In this document: in pieces, positions 37,401 to 49,400 of the stretch | Layout: each line of letters opens with the position of its first letter | How positions within the stretch are numbered: position 1 is the first letter of the stretch | Translations under genes and position numbers: made by a program | NCBI GenBank assembly: GCA_032173965.1 | Contig: JAVUNC010000004.1 | Location: 2,122,501-2,186,500 of the forward strand | DNA from: Sitta carolinensis | Lineage: Eukaryota > Chordata > Aves > Passeriformes > Sittidae | Length of the DNA stretch: 64,000 bases | Direction of reading: 5' to 3' | The notes under the pieces: model-generated | What the model saw: only the letters and a program-made list of their open reading frames with translations | What the model was told of the DNA's origin: nothing | Databases searched by the model: none

Positions 37401-40400
37401 AAACTGGACAATTGCATGACAGAATAGCTTGGGTTGGGAGGGTTTAAAGATCACCTAATTCCACCTGCCCACTTCCTGTAAGCCAGGCTGTGCCAAGCCC
37501 AGTCCACCGTGGCCCAGAACCAGAGATCCACTCAAACCCAGGAATTCCCAGCTGGGGAGGTCACACCTCCATGTCCTGAGGAACAAGTGCCTTGGATTGA
37601 AGCTCACTGCAAGCAAGGGGAGCAGCTCCACCACCTCAGCTCCACATTCCTGCAGCACAGAGTCTCTGGCAGCAACTACAGCCATGGCCAAGAGCTGCAA
37701 AGCCTCATGCAAACCACTGCCAGTAATTCCAGTTAACCACAGCTTGGGAAAAGGGGTCATTCCTCTGACAGCACTAACACAAAACTAAGGAAAAGCGTGT
37801 TTTCCATTGGCCCAGTTATTATTTTAAAGTCATTTGTTCACAGAAATCAAGAGTTGCTCACACTGAAATAAAAAGCCTGAGTAAGATTTGAGAGGATGTC
37901 TCAATGTTTATCTCATCTCCAGGCTAATATTCACTGGAAGTTATTTAGATATTTGCTTGCTTTCATGTCTATTTTTTTTTTTTTTTTTTTTTTTTAGCTG
38001 AGAGGGGGTTATTTTTGAAATGACTTCACCCTGTCCAAAAATCTGTGAGAAATGGCACTAAACAACTCCAGCTCTGTAAGAACTCATCAGATGCACCCAA
38101 GGAGAAAAGTTCTCTGCTTTGTACCAGTTCACGCTGCATTAATGACAGGATTTCAATGGAAAAACTCGTTTGCTCTGTGCTATGCAAATGAGGCACCACC
38201 AGCAGCATCTTCAAAGCAGGAAATAAAAGCGTGTGAGTGAGCAAAATCAACTTTATAGTGAGATAAAATTATTATCCCACTCATTAGGTGGACCTAATGC
38301 ATTACCTCTGCTGGGACCTTTGGACTCTGAAACGTGCAACGAGAGAAATCATTGAGGGGAAGGGAGGAGAAAAACAGAAATCATTAAGAATCCTAATCTT
38401 TAATTTTTGCTTTGAAAACCTCACAATATTTAAACACCCCACAGTTCTCTCCAAACAGAACTTGCTACAAGCACTTTATCACCTGCACATATTTTAGCAT
38501 TCTCTCCATGGATCAGATGTAGCAGATTTAGCAGCCAATGCTGGAGCACTACATCAAAATTCTATTATTCTGTGCAACTGCATTATGCATTCAAATGCCT
38601 TGTCACCACCAGGTTCTCCCCTCCCCAGAATGACTCCACGCTTGCTGGGCAGAATATCTATCAGGAGGAGATCCTTCAGTTGATCTAGGAGTTGGAAAAT
38701 ACGCTTAAATTTAATTTTTCCCCTTTTAAAGAAATGCTTTGGGTCTACACTGGTGTTTTTAAGGAGTGAAATGGGCTGAATTATTACCCACCACAATTGT
38801 AGGACCACTGGGAGTCAGGAACTTTCTTCACAGCCTTTATTCTGTCTGGAGTGGACCTGAACTGACATACAGCCCCAAACCTCTTCCTTCCTCCCAGAAT
38901 TTTTCCCTGCACCCAGGTGAAAGCTCTGGAAGAGCTCTAGAGCTTGGCAAAGCTCCTGAGCATCCCACAGGTCTGGGAACTTCCCAGAGAGGCCCAGAGC
39001 AGCACATCCAAACCCATTCCTGTCCCAAGGATCCAGGAGCACATGGGGGTGGCCCATTTTTCACAGATACTTCCCATTTATGCTCCTGGGCAATGGTAAT
39101 TTCCTTTTTTTTCCCAGTTTTCCCAGGAGATCTGCAGATACTCACCCTGTTACTGCTCAGGTTATAAGGGGGGGCTAAATCCTGGCGGCTTGCAGAAAGC
39201 TGGAAGAGTTAAAAGAAGCAGAATTATTTCTTAACAAGAACATTAAAAAAATTCATAACTACGCCTCTGGGCTAGTAAGACTGAAAAGAAACAGTTTTGT
39301 GGTTAAAGCAGAATCAAACTCCAAGAAACTAAAGGTGAAATTTTAATTCTTGACCTGGGAGGAGCCAGAATTTGACACTAGTTTTGATTTGCAGCTTATC
39401 AAATGATTTCTTTCCAAATTTTGGGACAGCAGAAGTCTCGTTTTTCTTATGCACAACACTGGTACAAAGCTTAAGTTCAGCATATACCTGCAACTTGGTT
39501 GTCAAATTTTCTAAAGAAAAAGAGAAAAAAAAACCCAACCCTTTAACTTGGAAAGGAAATGAAAAACCTCCAGTGTTCAGGAAAAAAAAAAAAAAAAAAA
39601 AAGCACAGAAGGGTCAGAAAAGAAGAAAAGAAGGAAATTCCTTGCTCTATTCCCTGACTCCAGGACCTGACAATGAAGAGTGGAGCTGCTGGAGGTGATG
39701 GCAGCAGGGAAAACTCACCCTGTTCACGTTGGGGGAGCTCAGGCTCCTACGGTAGAGTTTTCCTTTTCCCATCAGCTGCTCCTTTACAGCAACCTCCTGG
39801 CAAGTCAGAGAGAGAGCAAAACGAAGAAAATCAGTGTATCTGGCCAGAATTAAAGCTCTGATTGTCCCAGGATAGCTTTGCCTGTGCGAGTGAAATGTTT
39901 CTGAGGTGCCTTGTGGCACAGGCTGCTGTCTGTAGAGTTTACACAGCTAAAACTATGAATGGATAAATTTTAACATCTGGGATTTTGCTGATTGGCACGT
40001 GTAGGATTTTGCAGCTAGTCCTGATTCTAGGAGATGACAGAGATGCAAAGACTAAGACTCTCTTTCCTAGCTAAGCTGCTATTTTAATCCTTTAAACTAA
40101 TTATAAATGACAGGGAACTTGCTTTCAATATTTAAAGTACATCACACTTCCCGTGAATTTATAGTGGGCAGGCACAAGCTCCAGCTTGTTTTGCTTAACT
40201 TTTCTCTTCGTGCTTGCATAATTTATATCCAGGAGAACAATCTTCAATAAATGCTTTTCTCTCCTGTATTTCTCCTGGTAAACAGATCACGTTATAGTAC
40301 TTAAAATTAACCCAATCAATGTCTTTTTGTATTGGCAGGATGGCTTTGGTGAATTCGCAGTAGAATGTGGGCAAAATGACAAAAAATTCTACTAACAATT

Positions 40401-43400
40401 GCAGAAACTATTGCTAAAGCTTCAGAAGGCAAAAGCTAAGGCCACACAGCTCCTTTACCTGGACCAGAATTAGCAATGAACAGCCTAAAAACCAAACCAA
40501 GCCCTCCAGAACTGTGCCCTGAGCAGGGAAATCCCAGCCCCATCCGTGCTGGAGCTGCGCGAGGACATCTCCACCTCCCCGGATGTTTGCCACTCTGGGG
40601 GGCTGAGGCGTGCACTGGGGTGGTTTTTGGGGGTTGTTGGGTGATTGTGTGCCACCAGGAGGATGTTTGGATTGCACACACACTGCTCTCAGGGTGCCCT
40701 GCTGCAGCCCTGCAGCCAGACCTGGCGCAGCCGGTCCAGGGTGAGGATGTTCTCCACGGCCAGGACGCTCCGCAGGTACTTCTCAATGTAGGCTTCAGAG
40801 TCAGCTGAAGCTGCATCTTCCACGTTTGCTGCCATCCTGGCCAGTGCCTCCCGCTCCTCAGCCCCTTGGGCATCCTGGGGAGGCAACAGGAGAGGGCAGC
40901 ATTTTAAAATAAACCCAGAATCTCCCACATAAAACGTGTTTTTAAACCCCACGGCTCCAGTTGAGCACTGCTTAAACTCAGGGGCAGATGAGAATCATGG
41001 AGTAGTTTGGGTTGGAAGAGACCTTAAAACTCATCCCATTCCACCCCCTGCCATGGGCAGGAACGCTTTCCACTATCCCAGGCTGCTCCAAACCCTGTCC
41101 AACCTGGCCTTGGGCACTCCCAGGGATGGGGAGTCCAGAATCTCTCTGGGCGATCACTGCCTCACCACCCTTAGAGAAAAGGATTTCTTCCTAATATCTA
41201 TTCTAAGTTTCTTCTCAATATCTATTCTAAATTTCTTCCCAATATCTATTCTAAATTTCTTCCCAATACCTACTCTAAATTTCTTCCCAATACCTACTCT
41301 AAATTTCTTCCCAATATCTATTCTGAGTTTCTTCCCAATATCTATTCTGAATTTCTTCCTGATACCCAATCCAAGACTGTGATCCAAAGAAACCCCTCGT
41401 GCCATGCAACCTGCACAGGTGCTCCTGCCACTGGCACAGACATCTCAAGCTGTACATGGTTATTGTTTTGAGGCTTTTTGGGTTCTTCCTGAGAGTCTCA
41501 CAGCGAGACATTGCCATTAATTAGCAAAAGGGCTGCATTCAGATATTTCATAATTAAAAAGTGCTCAAGCACATTTGGGGCGTTATCTAACCTGAGAGGA
41601 AAACAAAATTTCAAGTGAGCTGCAAGAAGATAAAAAAAAAAAATGAACATTGCTTGAGAAGCATTTCAACAGAGAGTGCAAAATGCAGCAGAACATGAAA
41701 GAACCAGGCAGCAATCAGAGTTTTGGCTCTTCATGTGTTAATGTTTCCACAAGTGCTCTGATAGAGCATCTCTTTGCAAGGAAAGGATTAGCATCTAACT
41801 GGGAATATGCTCAGAAATCAAGAGTTGCATAAAGACATTACTGAGAAAAAGCCACTTTGTTATTTTTTTTCCCACAGATTCTCGTGCTCCCCGCTGCAGG
41901 CACTTCACCTGCCCATTTTCCCTCCCTCTTTTTGCCCCCTCTCTCTTTAAACTGCCTCTTCAAGGACCTGAGCAAATAGATGCTCACTCAACAAAACACA
42001 CAGAGTGACACTGAGAAGACAGAGGTTGCTGCTAAGTCACAGCGTGTAAAGGAACAGGCTCCATCTTTTACACACCACAGTTTATGCTGGCAGCAGCAAA
42101 ATGAGGGGGGAAAGCTCAAGATTAAGAGGCTCTTAGAGGCCAATTTGAGACACACTCTGATTTTCTTATTCACCTCTGGAATGTTTGAGACTATCTCAAA
42201 AGTGACACCGCAGCCGGGGATGGAACTTCGGGGGGACATCCTTCGGAGGAAACTCTGTGCAAAACCCTGTGGGGAGGAAACACGAGGAAAACGTGGATTA
42301 ACAGATTCCAGCTGAAATAAACAGCAGGAAAAACGTGCAATAACAGATTCCAGCTGAAATAAACAGCAGCAAAATGTGGAATAACAGATTCTAGCTGAAA
42401 TAAACGTGAGGGAAACATGGATTAACAGATCCCAGCTGTGGATTAACAGATTCCAGCTGAAATAAATACTGCTCACGATGAAAGAAGCCCAAACTCCAAA
42501 GCCTAACCAATAAATACGTAAGAGCCAAAGAGTTCAACTTGGGAAAAATCATTTGCTTGTTTATTGAGAGAAGGATTCACTTCCTTCCTTGCAAGGTGAC
42601 TGTTTCACCAAGCATCAGCTGCTTTTAGAGGTGTTTTTTTTTCCTGACAGAGCCCTAGGTGACTTGTCTTGAATATTGACAAGTACAGACATTAAATTCT
42701 TGACCAAATAGATCGTTATGAAGAATGATTTAAGGGGCATGGTCATTGTTTATGCTGACTTGGCGCCTTGCAGGGTTAAGAACTGGACTGTTGAATTAAT
42801 GCAGAGATGAGTCATTCAAAGATGCTGCTGAGACAAACTCCCAGGAAAGGTTATTGACGGGGGTTTTTAGAAAAACAGCAAGAAAGCCAAAGATTCTGTG
42901 TCGAGTGAAAGTAAAAAACGGCATTGACTAAATCTGTAGAAAACAGAATTGATGAAGACTTCACCCGATTGTGATTATTGGCATGCTCAATTGATCTGTT
43001 CCATACAGTCTCCCATTCCATATGACAAAAAAATTCACTGTTCTTCCCTTGCTGAGAAAAAGCCTCTGCCTGATGGAAGCACCAAGAAGAACTGAGGTTC
43101 TACTTCCAGCACTGGGAGTTGCCTGCAGGGTTTCTGGTTGTGACCATACCTCTTCTCTTTGCTCTTGCTTCAGATTTTAACTACAGATGTGCAACCAGAA
43201 TAACAATCCAGGCTTTCTGCTTTGTCATTATCACTGCCAGGGGAGGCTGGATTTGCAGACAGTGCTGAACAAACTCCTTCCTCCCCCATCCTTCTCAGGA
43301 TTTATGTTATTTTCAGGGCACGATGTTGCAAATGGAATGACAACTTCCCTGCCTGCCATTTATCAAACACCTGCTCTCACCTACATGTTATTGTAAGAGC

Positions 43401-46400
43401 AAACCAGCTGGAAAACATAAAGGACCAAGAGTGATTAACTCTGGTGAATTAACACAAGGGATCTCTCCAACTACTCCTGGTTGGTTTCTAAAAACCTAGA
43501 GGTGTAAATACAAATGGTTAGCAGCAACGTGTGAACTTAATATAGGACATGGGGAACACAGAAGTTCCTTTATGCAAAATACAAACTCCGAGCTCACGAG
43601 AAATCAACTCTTCTTTTTCCAATGAGAAAGCACGTCGGGGTTAGGAGAAAAACCACTTTCTCCTATTTAGATGCCTTAAAAACCAAGCTGTGTCATCACC
43701 CACAACAGAAGGAATACCAGGAAAAACGACTTGGCAGCTCAAAGCCTCGCCGCTCCGGCGCTCGCAGCCGGGCTGAGCTGGGGCAGAGAGGAGGGAATCT
43801 GAGCCCTGGGCAGTGGGAAGGGCTGCAGGCTCTGTACCTGTCTGCCATAGACGTTGACACAGATGCGCTTGCGCAGCACCAGCTGCATCTCTGCGGGGTG
43901 GCTGAGCTGCACAGTGGCTCTGACAATCAGGTAAACCCTCTCCTCCGCCGCCGTGCCCTTGCTGAGCTGGATGCAGTCGTGGACCGTGGAGTCCCACGAG
44001 GCTTCTGCTTTCACCTGCAAAAGGTGGGGGGGGGGGGGGGAGAAAAAAAAAATAAAAAATGTATCCTCTAATAAGCATAATTAGGTGTATAATTAACTGT
44101 AATTAATTAGGCATAATTAGCAAAAATACATAATACATAAATTTTGAGAGTCGGCTTCTCCGTTTCGCTCCCTGCGAAGAAAAAAGCCCCGCACTTTAGA
44201 AGAGGCCATTTAAAAATCAAGATCAGTTTGCCAAATGAAGATGCTGGGATTAAAAATGCCAACTTGCTCAAACTCTGGAACATTTCCTCTTGAAAAAAAG
44301 ATCTTTGAATACCCAGGATCATTGCAAATAAATTATAAAATATGCAGAAGTGCAGGACCATTTGGCCTAATTTATTAAGATAAACCAGAGAGCAACACAG
44401 ATTGCAGTGGAAATCTTCCATCACACCACAAAAAATTCTCCTGTCAGTATCTGAGAAATAACTTTGCTGAAGCCTTTCTAGCAATACAGTAAAAGCTGGA
44501 ATTTTTCTTCTTCCATGTTAAAATCTAAGTACTACTTGAAGATTTATCTTCAAGCCATAAGAAAACTGTTCTGGTAGCCAAATTTCCAGGCTCTAAATAC
44601 AGATCAGGACAAAATAAAATCTCTAACAGAACTACCAGGAATAAAGCTCCTCTAAAACCAAAAAAAGTTTCTGAGAAAGGAGCAAAATTCTAAGGAGTAA
44701 GTCAGAGGTTCTAAACGTAGCGGTAGAAATTACAAACAAACAATTGTAAAGTTGTGAAACTAAGAGTTATGTGGCAAAATGGAAGATACTGAGTGTAACA
44801 ATGCAGAAGTAAAAATGTTAACAGTTTAGATTGTTTGGTTTTTCAGCTGGGGCTTTGGCACTCTAATTTGCTCAGAGGTTTTGCTTTGTTAAACACAAAC
44901 AATCTCAGGCTTTTGGAATGCTTGGACTTGGAAGATCCTTGAGTGTTACTATTTTCCAAATTATGGTTATACTCCTAGTGAATATTCCTTGAAAACGCAG
45001 TTGCCCACAGGAGAAACAAGTGCTGTACCATTTCTATGACATATTTGATGTATTACTTTCACATGGGGACATATAAAAAGGACAATTAAAAGACTAAAAT
45101 TCCCTGATCTGCAGCTTCCCCTACCTCACTGTCGTGATGCTTCACAATCTGCAGCTCAAAGAATTCTTCCTCCTCCTCTGCCACCAGAGTAGCATCCCAG
45201 CCTCCTGCTTCTGGGTCATCCAGGTTATCCTGGAGCTGAAGTCATCAGCTGCAAACAGGAGGGGATGTGGAACATGAGGAAACAGAAAACCATCACCCTT
45301 TTTAAAAAGCATCAGCAACTCATGAATTCATATTTTCATTCCCAGCTCCCCAGCTTGGCCACTTGGGCTCCACCTCCAAAATTAAAGCTGCATTGTTCCA
45401 CTTAAAAAAAATTCCCATTTCTATACGGAAAGTGTGCACAAAGATTTGGGGACACAGACCCAAATGTTCTCTATAAAGGGCAGGAATCTCCCCTCGTGCC
45501 AAACACCCCTTCCTTGCCCACAGGTGGATTTTCAGCACTGGGCTCTTTTGGCATTAAATATGTGGGGCTGTTAAGACGAAGCTGCTGGTTGAACAGGAGA
45601 AAACACAGCACTTTTAGATCATGATGAAACAAACCCTTAATCTGGGTTTTGAGAAGCTCAGCCTGTCCTGGCTGGAGTCCCTGCCCATGAATTATTAACC
45701 AGCTGCTCTCTGAAGCCACTGGCTCCATGGATGTGCTGTCCCAGGGGGATAAACCACCAAAGCCAGAGGACTGCAGCCCAGGTCTCCTCACAACAGGCTG
45801 AGTGTCACCTCCCCTTCTCCCCTGACATTTCTCCCCCAAATGTTAACTCTCTTTTACATCCCATCAAGGATTTATTTAACTGATTTATTTATTACTGCTC
45901 CCTGGATTGCTCTGGGGCTGTCACCTTCTTGGTTCCAGCTTCCCATCTTTGGTAGGAGCATGTGACAAATACATTGTTCAAACTGGATCTTGCATTGGGA
46001 TGAACTGAAACACAGGATTATTAAAACCTATGGTACCTTCCATATATAATGTTGTTTATTTTGAAACATTAAGCAGTATGTTTCAGGAAAAATGGGCACT
46101 TCTCCAATTAATCCAGCTGCCATTCCAGGCTTTTGTTAATTTTAAGAGCTTGCTTCACTTCTGAAATGTCACTGGCTGGACAAAGTTTGTTTTCAAATTA
46201 CTTTGCCACTTACCATTCAAGTCAAGGAATATTACAGGAATGTGAGTTTCCATACCAGCCACAGGAGTCCTGAAATACAAGACAGGGACAATGGTGGCAT
46301 TTCAAGTACCAGAGATTTACCCAGCACACGTCCCTGATGATCCAACCCCCCAGGACACTGCATTCAGGCTGCAATTTTTAGCCAGACCACTGATAACTTT

Positions 46401-49400
46401 GGCAAACCTCTTTATTTTAATTTACTGCTGCAGATTCCAAAAGACTCAAATAAATTAGTATTTCTTTTATATCAGCTCTCTTAGAATTATTATCTTCTTT
46501 GACCTCTGCTTTCTGAAGTGTTTCCTCTCTTTTAAATGCTAATAGCAAAATTAAGTTTATTTACTCTGACACACACGTTCACGAAATGCAAACCTCTCCA
46601 CTTTAGTGAAGGAGGGAAAATGGAGAATCAGAAAAGCCAGCTCAAAGCTTTTAAACTAACATTGATGCTGCCACTCCACACTCTTACAAAACACATATTG
46701 AAGAGCCAAAACTAATGAAGTTATAGAGAACAAGAGCAGGCTGGAGTTTTATGTAGTATATGAAATGCTTGAATCATACTGAGTATTTCCTCTGATGCAA
46801 ACCAGATTCTTCCCAGAGCGAGTTTCCTGCAGCTCCACTGTTCTCAAACCTAATGAAACACTTTGATGTGAAAGCTGATGAGCTTCCAACAAGAACTTGG
46901 TAATTTTTATGTTTTAGAAGCTCTGACAAACTTCAGCTTGAAACTCACTCAGTTCCATCAATAAATACTGGTAGAGGTTTGCTCAGAGAAATATTCAGGA
47001 AGTTACAAGCAAGTGAAGATGAGTTTGAGGTGAAACAACCCTGAATCCTCATCTGCAGTTGTTGCTCACAGCTGATCCAGCACAGCAGTCTCAGTCTAGT
47101 GCTCTCTACTATTTTTAATGTTCAGAAAATTACATGGGACACATGCTGACTAAACAGAGTTTGCTCTCAAACCAGGAGTGCAACAAAATGCTCCTGGAGA
47201 TGCAGTTTTATGATGAGAGGGCAGCCTTTTAAGTGAATGAACTAGGTAGTTAACATATTAGCTAATTTTTTTAAATGGCGAGTGCAGTGGTAATAAATAT
47301 TGATTCCTTTTTTCAGAAGGTTATAATTACACCCTGATCAATAACAGTATCGTTTACCAAACAGCATTTCTGGATTTCAGAGACACAATCTGATAAAATA
47401 ATTTAAGCAAGAGGCCTAATTTTAACAACTTTGCTCATGCAAGGTACAGAGGTCAGATTGAGGAGAGAAAAAGAAAAAAATGGCGACAATCCAACACCAG
47501 GAAATGAAAAATGAAATATTTTTTTTTTTACAGCCCTCCTCTGGGAAGGGATGTTCCTACCACTCTGCTGGAGCTCCAGGGATCCCACTGCCAGCAGAAG
47601 GGACCATCACAGCATTCCTCTCTTCTGTGAGGGTCAGCCTCATCTCCAGAAGCTGAGCCTCCCGATCCGCGTCGTCTTCTGTCTTATCTGCAAGTCAGGG
47701 CAGCAGAGCAGCTCTGAGTGCCCCTGGCTCGTGTCAGTGATTTTGTACCACTCCTGAGAGAATAAACCCTGCCCTGCTCACAGTCCAGCACCCAAAGAAA
47801 CACCCCAAAAACGACAATTTCATAAAGGCTCCTCCGACTTTAACTTCACCCCCCAAAAAAGCAGATTACTGCTGAGCTCAGAGATCCAGCTCTCCACGGA
47901 CATCTTTTCTAAATTCGACAACATATTAAGATAAGAAGTGTGTGCACATCTCTCAACTATTATTGCCTTTAAGAGCATTTTCCTTACCTGGCTTCCCCAC
48001 GAGTTTCTGCAGCTGCTGATCCAGGTACTCCTGGCGCTTTGTTAAGGCACAGAGCCACTTCCGACGGAGCCTCTCCAAGTCCCTGTCCTAAAAAAGGGGA
48101 GAAAACCACATTAAATACCATTAAATAAAAACATTAAATAAATGTCCCAGGAAAGCCAAGGCTTCCTGCTTGTGGTCTGCACATTTTCTCAACCCTTCTT
48201 TTCATCCTACACCCAAGCAGAAGATAAAGAAGCCACATCCAAACCCTTCAACTTTCCCATCTTATTTGAAGTGGTTTTATTTGCTAACTCCTTAGCTTTT
48301 TTCCCTGTACTACCCGGCTGAAAAACCCTCCATTTTATACAATTCTTTGGTCCCAAACGACTCCAAAACTCACTAACCACTGGAGCTGGAAACCCCAGTC
48401 CTCACTACCTCCCTCAGTGTTTAGCAGCCTCAGGAATCCATCCCTACCCCACACCATCCCACTGTTATGGCATTTGCAAATGTGCCCTTAAAATCTTTTT
48501 CAAGTGCTCATTAAAAAAAAACCAAAACACCTGAGTATCCTTAAGAACACTCAGGTCCTCCTCTAATATGCTTTAATCTGAAAATGTCTGCACTTGTAGG
48601 AGAGAATTTTAAATTTTTACCTGATAACTGTCCATTTCATCCTCTTCTTCCTAGGCCAAAACACAAAAAGAACGTGCCATTAATTTTATTTTTTTCATAG
48701 CAGGAAACACACTGAATGCAAAAAATTTAACTATTTTAAACAGTATTAACAATCTTACATAAAAATAAAAGTCTGAGTTTAGCAATGGCACGGTCACAGA
48801 ATTAAAACACAGTGACATCCCAAAGACTTGCTGCTGTCATCTCATCTAAACACCAGTCAGAACAATCCAATAATTACAATGGGAAAATTCACAGTAATGT
48901 AACTGTTAGAAGTCTTAATAACTGAAAGAAAGTGGAATACAAGACAGAAACAGGAGGAACAGCTTAAAACCTGTTGATCCTGGCCAGCCAAGAAAAATGT
49001 TGTTTTACCACTAAGACTTAAGTGTGAATGTTACAGCAAGGGCTGAAAAATCCAAGTCTGGTATAGAATCCCAGAATTCCAGATATGTTGAGGTTGGAAA
49101 AGACTTTTAAGATCGCTGAGTCCAACCATCAACCAAGCATCACCACCACGGTCAGCACTGAACCTCAAGTGCCACATCCACACATTTTGTGAACACTTCC
49201 AGGGATGGGGGACTCTACATCTGCCCTGTCCAGGGCTGGACAACCCTTTCCATGAAGGAATTTTCCAAATATCCAACCTGAACCTCCCTGGCATAATTTA
49301 AAGCTGTTCCATCTCATGCTGACTTTGTTCCCTTATGAGAAATCCTGATCCCACCTGGCTGTCCCCTCCTGTCAGGGAATTCCAGAAGGGAAAAGATCCC

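Larger units (their letters stand above)
31911..39145 (-). other. KIF13B: KIF13B intron between exons w21 and w22 (7.2 kb)
   Basis: Mostly unique AT-rich DNA with one CR1 fragment (37,418), an AT-rich tract (32,872) and a T24 run (37,972). I found no coding exon. Open frames of 60-130 codons have no recognisable domain and no good splice context. Confidence 0.8.

Noticed and set aside
41980..42476. Open frames of 111 and 162 codons around exon w18
   Set aside because: They combine the real 93-bp exon with translated minisatellite units. Splice sites and family similarity support only 42,174-42,266.
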